The notes beneath the pieces are model-generated. The model was not told the DNA's origin, ran no database searches, and saw only the letters and a program-made list of their open reading frames with translations. Shown here in pieces: positions 1 through 8,238 of a stretch of 64,000 nucleotides of DNA. The stretch covers positions 28,400 to 92,399 of the forward strand of contig NZ_JAGQBJ010000012.1 in NCBI RefSeq assembly GCF_024345575.1, in the 5' to 3' direction. The stretch's first letter is position 1; each line of letters begins with the position of its first letter. This DNA is from Cyanobium sp. Morenito 9A2. Its GTDB lineage: Bacteria > Cyanobacteriota > Cyanobacteriia > PCC-6307 > Cyanobiaceae. The position numbers were made by a program, and so were the translations under genes.

Positions 1-1
1 G

Positions 2-361
2 AAGGTTCCTGTGCTGCTGCTGGGGGGCAGTCTCGATCTGGTCACACCACCGGTGACGGAGCAGCTGGATCTATTCCTGCCCGCCAACCACCCCCTCAGC
101 CGTCTGGTGGTTGTCGATGGGGCCAGCCATTTCTCGCCCGTGCGTCTCCCCTCAAGGGAGCAGGCCCTGTTCAAGATCGGCGACGCCCTCGTAGGGGTGG
201 AGCCCTTGCAGGCCCAGGCGCTGATGCTGCAGCTCACCACGGGTTTCCTCGCCGGACTTGATCAGGGCAGGGGCTTGCCCGCCCAGAAACTCCAACGGGA
301 GCGTGTGACCGCCTACGTGCTCGATGCTGAGGCCGCCGAGCACTGGCGGCTGGGACCCTGA
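2..361 (+). CDS. Alpha/beta hydrolase, C-terminal part (cut by window edge)
   Basis: The frame is open from the first bases and stops at 359-361, so only the last ~119 codons are visible. They look like the end of an alpha/beta hydrolase: a strand and acidic loop (GGSLDLVTPP, where the catalytic Asp usually lies), then VVDGASHFSP about 40 residues later, the usual place of the catalytic His. The nucleophile elbow would lie outside the window. Cyanobacteria carry predicted dienelactone-hydrolase-like proteins of this form, but the substrate cannot be inferred. The gene converges on the ABC permease with a 3-bp gap. Confidence 0.6.
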   Translation, partial: KVPVLLLGGSLDLVTPPVTEQLDLFLPANHPLSRLVVVDGASHFSPVRLPSREQALFKIGDALVGVEPLQAQALMLQLTTGFLAGLDQGRGLPAQKLQRERVTAYVLDAEAAEHWRLGP

Positions 362-364
362 GGC

Positions 365-1384
365 TCAGAAGCGGATGCGTGGATCCAGCAGCGCCACGAG
401 CACATCCACCGTCACGCTCACAAGCACCACCAGGGCCGCCACCACCACCACGATCCCTTGCACGAGGTTGTAGTCGCGCTGGCTGATCGCCTCCTGCAGC
501 CGGAAGGCAATACCAGGCCAGGAGAAGGTGACCTCGATCAGCAGCGCCCCACCGATGAGCGAGGCCACGGTGATGCCGGTGATCGTGAGCACGGGCAGCA
601 GGGCGTTGGGCAGGGCATGGCGCAGCACCACCTGCCGTTCGCCGATCCCCCGGCTGCGGGCCGCCTCCACATAGTCGGAGCGCAGGGCGCGGCGCAGATT
701 CAGGCGCAGGGCGTTGTCAAAGATGCCGCTGAGCAGCAGACCGAGGGTGGCCGCCGGCAACACCAGGTGGCGCAGGCTGCCGAGCAGTTGTTGGCTGTTG
801 CCCGCCAGCAGGCTGTCGAGCAGGTAGAAGCCCGTGCCGCCCGGGGGCATCAGGGTGGGAGGGAAGCGGCCGCCCACGGGAAACCACCCCAGACCGACCG
901 CAAAGATCAGCTGGACCACCATCGCCGCCCAGAAGGGGGGTAGGGCGTAGGTGCCGATGCCATACAGCCGCCCGGCCAGGTCGAGCTTGCCTTCGGGCCT
1001 CGCGATGCCGCTGAACCCAGCCGCCAGCCCCAGGACCGCCGCGATCAGCAGCGCCACCACCCCCAGCTCCAGGCTGGCGGGCAAGCTCTGGCGAATCACC
1101 TCGGCCACAGGGGTCTGGTTCGTGAGTGATTCGCCCAGGTTTCCCCGCACCAGATCGTTGAGGAAATGGCCGTACTGCACCAACAAGGGCTGATCGAGAC
1201 CGAGCTGCTGGCGCAGGGCGGCGCGGGCCGCCTCCGGGGCGCGGGTGCCCAGCAGGGCGTCGATGGGATCCCCCGGCGCCACCCGCAGCAGCAGGAACAC
1301 CAGACTGGCGATCAACCACAGCATGATCGGCGCCAGGGCCAGGCGGGCACCCACGTAGCGCACGAGCTCCCGGCGGCGGCTCAT
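365..1384 (-). CDS. ABC transporter permease, DppB/OppB type
   Basis: A 339-residue inner-membrane permease of the dipeptide/oligopeptide/nickel class. The N-terminal membrane segment (about residues 13-35) is followed by the DppB-type region APGDPIDALLG and LGLDQPL. Several further helices follow, and the EAA loop is seen around residues 235-260 (YVEAARSRGIGERQVV). Length and order match DppB-like proteins. The start ATG overlaps the stop of the binding-protein gene by 4 nt, so the two are translated together. The second permease and the ATPases expected for this class are not adjacent, so they must lie elsewhere. Substrate unknown: peptides or nickel are both possible. Confidence 0.9.
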   Translation of the reverse strand: MSRRRELVRYVGARLALAPIMLWLIASLVFLLLRVAPGDPIDALLGTRAPEAARAALRQQLGLDQPLLVQYGHFLNDLVRGNLGESLTNQTPVAEVIRQSLPASLELGVVALLIAAVLGLAAGFSGIARPEGKLDLAGRLYGIGTYALPPFWAAMVVQLIFAVGLGWFPVGGRFPPTLMPPGGTGFYLLDSLLAGNSQQLLGSLRHLVLPAATLGLLLSGIFDNALRLNLRRALRSDYVEAARSRGIGERQVVLRHALPNALLPVLTITGITVASLIGGALLIEVTFSWPGIAFRLQEAISQRDYNLVQGIVVVVAALVVLVSVTVDVLVALLDPRIRF

Positions 1385-2973
1385 GGCTTGGGGCCTCCCA
1401 TTCGCTGTTGGCGCAGGCGGCTCAGCACCACTCGGCCGGAGCCATCGAAGGCGGGCTTGCTGATGGTCGGCCGGCTCCAGGCCCGTGGCGCCACGAGCCA
1501 GACCGGCAGGTAGGGCACCGCCGCGGCCGCCTCGGCCTGGATCGCATGGATCAGGGCCAGCCGCTCTGGCCCTGAGATCCCTTCGCTGCGCCGCAGATCG
1601 GCCTCCAGGCCGGGGCGGGTCCAGAAACTGCCGCTGGCGGCACTGGGCCCTTTGAGGCAGTGGTTGCCCTGGGCCTGGTCACAGCCCAGCAGGGGGGTCA
1701 GGTAGTTGCCGGCATCGGGGAAATCTCCCATCCAATCCAGCAGGATCAACGGGAAGGCCCCATCCCCCAGCTGGCGGTAGGCGGTGGTGGCCTCCATGCC
1801 TGTGATCTCCAGGCGGACGCAATCGCCCAGGTCCCGTTGCAGCTGGGCCTGCCAGGTGAGCGCGAAGAGGCGATCGGAGGGGACGTTGGAGCGAAAGGTG
1901 AGCGGCAGCTCAAGGGTGCGGCCGCGGCAGTAACCCGCCTGGCTGAAGAGCCGGCGGGCGGCGGCCGGGTCGTAATCGGGCCAGGCCCGGGGGCTGGAGC
2001 CTTTCAAGCTGGGCGGCACCAGGTCGCGCAGGGGGACGCGCAGCCCCCGGCTGACGCGTTCACTGATCAGGTGCCGGTCGAGGCTCAGGGCCACGGCCCG
2101 CCGCAGTGTGAGCCTGTTGAGGGGGGGCTGGTCGGTGAGCAGGCTGAGGTAGCCGATCTCCAGGGCTGGTCCCACCCCCTCGTTCAGTTGGCCCTGCGCA
2201 GCGGCCTGGTGCAGGGCCTGTTGCTGGTCCCCATCGAGGCTGGTGGAGAGCAGCACATCCACTTCACCGCTGCGCAGGGCCCCGTAAAGGGCGGTGGAGT
2301 TGGCAAGGCTGACTAAATCAAGGCCGCTGTTGGCGGGACGTTCGCTCCAGTAGCGATCAAACGGCTCCAGCCGCTGCTGCTGATCGTTGGCGCTGGTCAG
2401 TCGGTAGGGGCCGGTGCCGATGAAGCGGTCGTTGAGAAAGCGCTTGCCGTAGGCCCGATAGGCCGCAGGGGAGAGGGGGGTGAGGTTGACGGCGCTGAGC
2501 AGCTCCGGCAGGGCCGCGAACGGTCGTCTCAGTCGCAGTTCCAGTTCGTAGGGGCCGCTGGCGCGCACGGCGCTGAGCCGATCCCCCACCAGGTAGCTGA
2601 GCTTGCCGATCGCCATGAACCGCTGGAGCGTGAACACCATGGCGGCGGCATCGAAGCGGCTGCCGTCGTGGAAATGCACGCCCTGGCGGAGGGGCACCCA
2701 GGCGGTGAGTCGATCGGCACTCAGCCGGGGCAGGGCCGTGGCCAGCCGAGGCACGATCTGGCCCTGTTCATCGATCGCGTACAGGGGGTCACCCAGGGCG
2801 CTCAGCAGCTGCATGGCCCCGAAGCTGTAGGCCTGGGCCGGATCCACCGAGTCGATGCGGTTCTTGCTGGCTACCACCAGGCGGCCGGATTGACGCGGAA
2901 TCTGGCAGGCGGCCAAGGGAAGGAGAAGCGCCCCGGTGAGGGCGATTTGGGCCAGCCTGTTCAGCGCGCGCAA
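1381..2973 (-). CDS. ABC transporter substrate-binding lipoprotein, SBP family 5
   Basis: The protein is about 530 residues if started at the TTG at 2973. It then begins with a short basic stretch, a hydrophobic helix and the lipobox LPLAAC, so it is an anchored lipoprotein. The mature part has family 5 features (DSVDPAQAYS near the N-terminus, LRQGVHFHDGSRFDA, FIGTGPYRL, ALSLDRHLI). It would deliver a peptide-like or other solute to the permease encoded directly downstream. The frame stays open 53 codons further upstream, but that extension overlaps the next small gene and has no signal peptide, so it was rejected. No clear Shine-Dalgarno precedes the TTG. Confidence 0.85.
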   Translation of the reverse strand: MRALNRLAQIALTGALLLPLAACQIPRQSGRLVVASKNRIDSVDPAQAYSFGAMQLLSALGDPLYAIDEQGQIVPRLATALPRLSADRLTAWVPLRQGVHFHDGSRFDAAAMVFTLQRFMAIGKLSYLVGDRLSAVRASGPYELELRLRRPFAALPELLSAVNLTPLSPAAYRAYGKRFLNDRFIGTGPYRLTSANDQQQRLEPFDRYWSERPANSGLDLVSLANSTALYGALRSGEVDVLLSTSLDGDQQQALHQAAAQGQLNEGVGPALEIGYLSLLTDQPPLNRLTLRRAVALSLDRHLISERVSRGLRVPLRDLVPPSLKGSSPRAWPDYDPAAARRLFSQAGYCRGRTLELPLTFRSNVPSDRLFALTWQAQLQRDLGDCVRLEITGMEATTAYRQLGDGAFPLILLDWMGDFPDAGNYLTPLLGCDQAQGNHCLKGPSAASGSFWTRPGLEADLRRSEGISGPERLALIHAIQAEAAAAVPYLPVWLVAPRAWSRPTISKPAFDGSGRVVLSRLRQQRMGGPKP

Positions 2974-2998
2974 GCCCGTAGGTTCAGCAGCCTGCCAT

Positions 2999-3202
2999 TC
3001 AAGACCGCTGCAGGCTGCGGCGGGGCAGTGGATGGCGTTCGTTGGCCACCTGCTGGAGGGAGATTTCAAAGACGGGCGATCCGTGGGGTGCCAGGGGCCA
3101 GGCGCGCACCCAGCAACGTTCCTCCCTGTCATCGACTCCGATCACCTGATACAGCTGTTCGTCAGTTTGGAGACGGATGCAATCGCCTTGGTGAAGTGTC
3201 AT
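2999..3202 (-). CDS. Small conserved-looking hypothetical protein
   Basis: A 67-residue protein starting MTLHQGDCIRLQTDEQLY and ending about 25 bp before the start chosen for the binding-protein gene. The composition (QGDCIRL, YQVIGVDD, ERCWVRAWPL) suggests a small beta-barrel-like fold, similar to short cyanobacterial proteins of unknown role. The frame extends further upstream but that part is rich in Pro and Ser and looks non-coding. The spacing suggests it is the first gene of the transporter operon. No function is proposed. Confidence 0.6.
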   Translation of the reverse strand: MTLHQGDCIRLQTDEQLYQVIGVDDREERCWVRAWPLAPHGSPVFEISLQQVANERHPLPRRSLQRS

Positions 3203-3372
3203 AGGGGCGGCTTCGCTCGAAAAGAGTTGGTTGGGATTCAGGGGTGGAGAGAAGAGGTGCGTGAGGCCAGGGCTGCTGGGCTGGTGCCTGGATGGGGGTG
3301 GGTGCCGATCGCTGGGAGCTGATGGTTGACCCGATGGAGCGAGCAAACTCTTAAGGATTCCTTCCATCTTGG

Positions 3373-3410
3373 CCCACCAGCAGGGGCCATGGCCCCTGCT
3401 GGTGGGTTTT
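3373..3410. terminator. Perfect 34-bp palindrome with T-run next to hom
   Basis: Arms 3373-3388 and 3391-3406 pair perfectly (CCCACCAGCAGGGGCC and its complement) around an AT centre, followed on the plus strand by TTTT. It lies just beyond the hom stop codon, so it ends hom transcription or blocks read-through into the transporter operon. The T-run is on the plus-strand side only, so on the minus strand it would rely on the very stable stem. Confidence 0.6.
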
Positions 3411-3411
3411 G

Positions 3412-4716
3412 TCAGAGAGTCCTGAGCGTTGCGGCCACTGTCTGCACCTCAGGCAGATCAGCGATGGCGGCCAGGGCGGCCCGGAAGCTGGCCTCACTCA
3501 CCTCGTGGGTGATCACCACGATTTCAGCGGCCCCGCCGGAGGTCTCGAACTGCACGATCGACTGGATCGACACCTGCTCACGGCCGAAACAGGTGCCGAT
3601 CCGGCCGATCACCCCCGCCTCGTCGGTGGTCTCCAGGCGCACGTAGTTGCGGTGCTGGGTGAGGCCGCTCTCCACCAGCCGGCATTGGCGCCAGCTGCCG
3701 GCCGCCAGGAGCGGGTCAAGGGCGCCGTTCGCTCCGGCGGCCTGGCGGATGCCGGCGATGTTCAAGATGTCGGCCACCACCGCCGAAGACGTGGGCCCGG
3801 CGCCGGCGCCGGGTCCGTAGAACATCACCTGGCCCACGGGCTCGCCCTCCACCAGGATCGCGTTGTTCACCCCGTGGACCCCCGCCAGGGGGTGGTCTTT
3901 GGGCAGCAGGGTGGGGTGCACCCGCACATCCAGCTGCTCGGTGCCATCGGGGTCGCTGCCCAGGTGCTCGGCCACCGCCAGCAGCTTGACGACGAACCCC
4001 AGCTGGGCGGCGTAGTCGACGTCGCGGGCCTCCAGGCGGCTGATCCCTTCGGTGGGGATGGCGCTGCGCTCAATGCTGCCCCCATAGGCCAGGGTGGCCA
4101 GGATCGAGATCTTGTCGGCGGCATCGCCCCCTTCCACATCCGCAGCGGGATCGGCCTCGGCGTAGCCCAGCCGCTGGGCCTCGGCCAGCACATCGCCATA
4201 GGCGGCCCCTTCGGAGGCCATGCGGCTGAGGATGTAGTTGGTGGTGCCGTTGATGATCCCGCTCACGCGCTGAATCCTGTTGGCTCCCAGGGATTGCTTC
4301 AACGGTTCGATGATCGGGATGCCCCCGCCCACGGCCGCCTCGATCAACACATAGACCCCCCGGGCGGCGGCGGCGGCGGCGATCTCCTGGCCGTAGCGGG
4401 CGATCACGGCCTTGTTGGCGGTGACCACAGGCTTGCCCGCGGCAATCGCCCGCAGGATCAGGCTGCGGGCCGGCTCAAGCCCCCCGATCACCTCCACCAC
4501 GATGTCCACGGCCGGATCGTCCACCACCGCCTCGGGGTCGGTGGTGAGCAGGTGATCGGCGAGGGCCACCGGGCGGGGCCGCGACACATCACGCACCGCC
4601 ACCCGGCGCAACTCCAGCTGGCCCACCAGGGGATGGCGCCCTGAGGGGTTGGACAGGATGTCGGCCACACCGGCTCCGACCGTGCCCAGACCGAGCAATC
4701 CGACGCCGATGGTCAT
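3412..4716 (-). CDS. hom: Homoserine dehydrogenase
   Basis: Reduces aspartate semialdehyde to homoserine with NAD(P)H, the branch point to threonine and methionine. The 434 residues are the usual length of the ACT-containing form. The nucleotide-binding GLGTVG loop is at residues 9-14, the central GTTNYIL and the catalytic region VEGGDAADKI are present, and the last ~80 residues form an ACT domain (VIGRIGTCFGREQVSIQSI), which normally senses threonine. It starts at an ATG followed by TIGVGLLGLG. It is flanked downstream by the strong palindrome at 3373-3410 and upstream by sufE. Confidence 0.95.
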   Translation of the reverse strand: MTIGVGLLGLGTVGAGVADILSNPSGRHPLVGQLELRRVAVRDVSRPRPVALADHLLTTDPEAVVDDPAVDIVVEVIGGLEPARSLILRAIAAGKPVVTANKAVIARYGQEIAAAAAARGVYVLIEAAVGGGIPIIEPLKQSLGANRIQRVSGIINGTTNYILSRMASEGAAYGDVLAEAQRLGYAEADPAADVEGGDAADKISILATLAYGGSIERSAIPTEGISRLEARDVDYAAQLGFVVKLLAVAEHLGSDPDGTEQLDVRVHPTLLPKDHPLAGVHGVNNAILVEGEPVGQVMFYGPGAGAGPTSSAVVADILNIAGIRQAAGANGALDPLLAAGSWRQCRLVESGLTQHRNYVRLETTDEAGVIGRIGTCFGREQVSIQSIVQFETSGGAAEIVVITHEVSEASFRAALAAIADLPEVQTVAATLRTL

Positions 4717-4758
4717 GCCGTTGGACCCCGCAAACCCCTGATCCTAGAAATCCCCTGG

Positions 4759-5184
4759 TCAGGCAGCTGGCTCTAGGCCACGGGCCTGGGCCTGCATCGC
4801 CTTGAGGATGTTCAGAAAGCCATTGGCTCGGGAGGGCGTGAGGCTGGCCTGGAGCCCGGTGTCGGCCAGAAACGCCGCATCGATCGCCGCCGCTTCGCTG
4901 GGGCTGAGCCCCTCAAGTCCTTCGATCAGCAGGGCCAGCAGACCCTTGGTGATCTGGGCATCGGAATCCCCTTGCCAGTGCAGGCGGCCCTCCACAAGTT
5001 GCGCCACCACGTACACCTGGGAGACGCAGCCGCGCACCTTGAAGACGTCCTGGCGCAGCTCCTCGGGGAAGGGGGCGAGCTTGCGCGCCAACCAGAGCAC
5101 GTATTCGTAGCGGCGCTTCGGGTCACTGGTGCCCCGGAGCCGGGTCACGATCCGATCGAGCGCCTCACTGCCGGTGGCCATCAC
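4759..5184 (-). CDS. sufE: SufE-family sulfur acceptor
   Basis: Takes persulfide sulfur from the cysteine desulfurase SufS for Fe-S cluster assembly. The 141-residue length is typical. The acceptor cysteine is Cys53 in VRGCVSQVY, preceded by the PFPEELR segment of the family and followed by ITKGLLALLIEG. It lies about 40 bp upstream of hom and next to an unrelated membrane-protein gene, away from any sufBCD genes visible here. Confidence 0.93.
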   Translation of the reverse strand: MMATGSEALDRIVTRLRGTSDPKRRYEYVLWLARKLAPFPEELRQDVFKVRGCVSQVYVVAQLVEGRLHWQGDSDAQITKGLLALLIEGLEGLSPSEAAAIDAAFLADTGLQASLTPSRANGFLNILKAMQAQARGLEPAA

Positions 5185-5189
5185 TCCAC

Positions 5190-5771
5190 TCAGGTGCGGG
5201 GGCCGCGCCGCGCGAGCCGCTCGGCCGCCAGCACGCCCCCCAGGCCGCCCAAGCTACCGAGCAGCAGCAGGCCGTGCAGGGGCGTGAGGCCGAAGGGAGC
5301 GTTAGCGGGGCTGGACTGCTGGCTCAGGCGGTCCAGCTGGGCCGTGCCTGTGGTCACGGGCAGCTCGAGGTAGTCGCGGTGGCCGGGGCCGCCGTCCACC
5401 TGAACTTCCCAGGTGCCGTTGGCTCCTTTGGGCAACGCGAAACTGAGGCGGCCACTGCCGTCGGTGCGGCCCACCTCGATGGCCGGACCCCCACCGGGGG
5501 GCACCAGGCGCACCAGGGCGTTGGCGGTGGGGTCACCGCTCGAGAAGTGGCTTTGCAAGGTGAGCCCATCGCGCACCGACTGCAGGCGCTCGAGGCTGCT
5601 TTCAATTGCGTGGGCTCGGGCTGCCCCGCCGTCGAGGCCACTAGCCATGGTGACCGTCAGGGCCAGGCCACCCCAGAGGCCTGAGCTCCACAGGCTGCCT
5701 GCAAGGCCACCGGCGTAGGGAGAGCCGACGCGAAGCGACGATGATCCAGCTGGTAGAAAACGATGGGCCAT
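5190..5771 (-). CDS. Exported protein with carboxypeptidase-regulatory-like domain and C-terminal membrane helix
   Basis: The best start is the ATG at 5771, giving about 193 residues. The N-terminus holds a long hydrophobic stretch (GGLALTVTMASGL), then a beta-sandwich-like domain (VRLVPPGGGPAIEVGRTDGSGRLSFALP, quoted in part: TDGSGRLSF; then WEVQVDGGPGHRDYLELPV), then a membrane helix (LHGLLLLGSLGGLGGVL) and a basic tail. Proteins of this layout occur beside nickel/cobalt uptake genes in bacteria, so a role in metal transport is possible, but no such genes are adjacent. The frame is open further upstream but reads as Arg-rich non-coding sequence. Confidence 0.6.
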   Translation of the reverse strand: MAHRFLPAGSSSLRVGSPYAGGLAGSLWSSGLWGGLALTVTMASGLDGGAARAHAIESSLERLQSVRDGLTLQSHFSSGDPTANALVRLVPPGGGPAIEVGRTDGSGRLSFALPKGANGTWEVQVDGGPGHRDYLELPVTTGTAQLDRLSQQSSPANAPFGLTPLHGLLLLGSLGGLGGVLAAERLARRGPRT

Positions 5772-5812
5772 CGGAGGGCTGTCGCGCTTCGGTGATCCAG
5801 TCAAGCGCAGGC

Positions 5813-5998
5813 TCAGGAGGCGGACCAACGGCCGCTGCTGCCTTGGCCAGCCTGGACCATCCGCACCATCGAGCTGACCATCAGCGAGAGCGCTTCGCTG
5901 GTTTGATCGCGATGGCGCAATTCGGCGGCGATCACCCGATCGGCGGCGGAACCTTTGCCGCTGATCGCGGTGGAGGTGCGGGCGGCCGGGGAAAGCAT
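5813..5998 (-). CDS. Possible small protein
   Basis: A 61-codon frame starting MLSPAARTSTAISG and ending GRWSAS lies alone in the 320-bp gap between the folate and membrane-protein genes. The helical middle part (AADRVIAAELRHRDQTSEAL) reads like protein, but there is no clear ribosome binding site and no recognised family. Nothing else was seen in this gap. Treat it as tentative. Confidence 0.3.
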   Translation of the reverse strand: MLSPAARTSTAISGKGSAADRVIAAELRHRDQTSEALSLMVSSMVRMVQAGQGSSGRWSAS

Positions 5999-6092
5999 CT
6001 GACCGACCGATGGTGATTCCACAGAGCAAGCCTTGCGCGCAGACAAGATCTTGGCAAATGAGCGATCCAAACGCTCGTGGGGGAGCAAGCCC

Positions 6093-6692
6093 TTACACAG
6101 GTTGCAACCAATGGAGCCCGTTTTCATCCAACCTGCCGTCGAAGGGCACATCCCAGGGATCAGCCGGAAGGGTTGGCACGGAGCATCCGGCTGGGGCGAC
6201 GATCAAGGCGGGGACGGCCCGCCAGGCGGGCTCCTGCCGCAGCCGGTCGTACCAGCCGCCCCCTGAGCCCAGGCGCAGTCCGCGGCCATCGAAGGCCAGG
6301 GCCGGCACCAGCATCAGCGCCAGTTCTGCCGGCTCCAGGGCTCGGCCGGCGGCCGGGGCGGGCACCCCACAGCCATCGCTTTTGAGTGGTTCAGCGGGAT
6401 TCCAGGCGCGATAGGTGAGTTTCAGGTGGGAATCGACGTTCCGTGCCACCACCGCTGGCAAGGCGAGGCGCCCAGGCAGCCGCTCCGCCAGGGCGAGCAG
6501 GTCGGGCTCGCCGGCCAGGGGCCAGTAGAGCCCCAGGCGTTGACCTGGGCCCACCAAGGGGGGCACCACCACAAGGGCGACGTTCAACAGTGCCTGCTGG
6601 GATGCTTCCAGCAGCGCCAGGCGCCGTGGCCGCCACTGCCGGCGCAGGGCAGTCTTGGCGGTCCCGGAGGCCTGCGGCCAGTCGTTGTTCAT
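6093..6692 (-). CDS. 5-formyltetrahydrofolate cyclo-ligase
   Basis: Converts 5-formyl-THF to 5,10-methenyl-THF with ATP, recycling the folate side product. The 199 residues have the basic N-terminal helix ([15 protein letters not shown]), the LPAVV strand, and the diagnostic C-terminal signature [12 protein letters not shown] (about residues 141-152) that binds ATP and Mg. It is the last gene of a long minus-strand run and its ATG overlaps the ruvC stop by 4 nt. Confidence 0.92.
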   Translation of the reverse strand: MNNDWPQASGTAKTALRRQWRPRRLALLEASQQALLNVALVVVPPLVGPGQRLGLYWPLAGEPDLLALAERLPGRLALPAVVARNVDSHLKLTYRAWNPAEPLKSDGCGVPAPAAGRALEPAELALMLVPALAFDGRGLRLGSGGGWYDRLRQEPAWRAVPALIVAPAGCSVPTLPADPWDVPFDGRLDENGLHWLQPV

Positions 6693-7153
6693 CGCTGGAA
6701 CCAGCCCGTGAGCGCCACCGCCAGGGCATCGGCAGCATCATCGGGCCGGGGCGGTTGCTCCAGGTTCAGCTCCCGCATCACCGCTACAAGCACCTCGTCC
6801 TTGGCGGCGTGGCCGGAGCCGGTGAGGGCCAGCTTCACCTGCATGGGTGGAAACTCCACCGCCGGCACGTTCAGGCGGGCCAGGGTCATCATCACCACCC
6901 CCCGGGCCTGCACCACGGAAATGGTTGTGCTGGAGCGGTAGAAGAAGAACTTCTCCACCGCCGCCAGTTGGGGGCGCCAGGTGCGCACCAGGGCACGCAG
7001 GTCCCGGGCGATCTCGACCAGGCGCTCCCCCTCGGGTTGGCCGGCCTCGGTCTGGATCACGCCGCAATCCACCAGAACCTGGCGGCCGGCGGCGATGTCG
7101 ATGACCCCATAACCGACCCGGGCCAGGCCGGGGTCGATGCCCAGGATCCTCAC
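6689..7153 (-). CDS. ruvC: Holliday junction resolvase RuvC
   Basis: Cuts Holliday junctions at the end of recombinational repair, working with RuvAB. The 154-residue protein carries the acidic catalytic residues in the family motifs: Asp7 in [12 protein letters not shown], Glu in LAAVEKFFF, and the paired Asp in [13 protein letters not shown] near the C-terminus. It uses a GTG start that overlaps the chlI stop (GTGA), so the pair is translationally coupled. Confidence 0.95.
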   Translation of the reverse strand: MRILGIDPGLARVGYGVIDIAAGRQVLVDCGVIQTEAGQPEGERLVEIARDLRALVRTWRPQLAAVEKFFFYRSSTTISVVQARGVVMMTLARLNVPAVEFPPMQVKLALTGSGHAAKDEVLVAVMRELNLEQPPRPDDAADALAVALTGWFQR

Positions 7154-8238
7154 CCCGCCAGCACGAGGCTGAAGGCGCTGCGATCGCTGGGCTCGGGTCG
7201 CTCGAACACCTTGCAGAACACCTTCACCACCCGATCGCCGGAATCGATCTGTTCGAGCGGGTCCTTGCGCAGCCGGTGGCGCAGGCAGCAGGCCACCACC
7301 CGGGCCACGTCGTCGTCAGTGACTTCACTGCGCCCTTCGAAGGCAGCCAGGGCCCGGGCCGCCCGGTTGGTGACGATGTCGCCGCGCAGGCCGTCCACAT
7401 CCAGTTCACCGCAGACCGCCGAGATGCGCAGGCGCAGGTCGGGGTCGAGGGCCACTTGGGGAAGGCGTTGCTGGGCCTCCAACACCTTCTGCTGCAGGGC
7501 GTCCTGGGTGGGCTGCACTCGGTCGTTGAAGCCATCGGGGTCGGCATCGAAGCCCGTGCGCTGGTCCACCACCTGCACGCGCAGCTCCGGCTCGCGCACG
7601 GTGCGCACTTCGACGCTCATGCCGAAGCGATCGAGCAGCTGGGGCCTGAGTTCGCCCTCCTCAGGGTTGCCTGAGCCGATCAGCACGAAGCGGGCAGGGT
7701 GGCGCACCGACACCCCTTCGCGCTCCACGGTGTTCCAGCCGGAGGCGGCCGAATCGAGCAGCACGTCCACCAGGTGGTCGTCGAGCAGGTTCACCTCATC
7801 GACGTAGAGCAGGCCGCGGTTGGCTTTGGCCAGCAGCCCGGGCTCGAAGGCGCGGATGCCTTCGCTGAGGGCCTTTTCGATGTCGATGGTTCCGCAGAGC
7901 CGGTCTTCGGTGGCCCCCAGGGGCAGGTCGACCATCGGCACCTGGCGGGGTTCCACAGGCAGGGTTTCGCCGCCATTGGCCCGCTGGCGCACCTCGGCGC
8001 TTTGCAGGTCGGGATCCGTGGGGGAGCTGTTGTAGGGATCACCCGCCACCACGTCGATCTCGGGAAGCAGGTCGGCGAGGGCCCGGATCGCCGTGGATTT
8101 GCCCGTTCCCCGGTCGCCCATGATCATCACGCCGCCGATGCGGGGATCGATCACATTCAGCAGCAGGGCCAGCTTCATCTCCTCCTGGCCGACGATGGCG
8201 GTGAAGGGGAAGACCCTGCGCTTCCGGTTCGGACTCAC
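7150..8238 (-). CDS. chlI: Magnesium chelatase ATPase subunit I
   Basis: AAA+ motor of magnesium chelatase, the first committed step to chlorophyll. The 362 residues show Walker A at 41-49 (GDRGTGKST), the ChlI insert region with GTIDIEKAL, Walker B ([16 protein letters not shown]), sensor 1 ([21 protein letters not shown]) and the C-terminal lid. This is typical of plant and cyanobacterial ChlI. GTG start, overlapping the DUF3370 gene stop by 4 nt. Confidence 0.96.
   Translation of the reverse strand: MSPNRKRRVFPFTAIVGQEEMKLALLLNVIDPRIGGVMIMGDRGTGKSTAIRALADLLPEIDVVAGDPYNSSPTDPDLQSAEVRQRANGGETLPVEPRQVPMVDLPLGATEDRLCGTIDIEKALSEGIRAFEPGLLAKANRGLLYVDEVNLLDDHLVDVLLDSAASGWNTVEREGVSVRHPARFVLIGSGNPEEGELRPQLLDRFGMSVEVRTVREPELRVQVVDQRTGFDADPDGFNDRVQPTQDALQQKVLEAQQRLPQVALDPDLRLRISAVCGELDVDGLRGDIVTNRAARALAAFEGRSEVTDDDVARVVACCLRHRLRKDPLEQIDSGDRVVKVFCKVFERPEPSDRSAFSLVLAG

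Noticed and set aside
3409..4644. A 411-codon plus-strand frame across hom
   Set aside because: It is the complement of the homoserine dehydrogenase gene; the composition is typical of GC-rich antisense frames.
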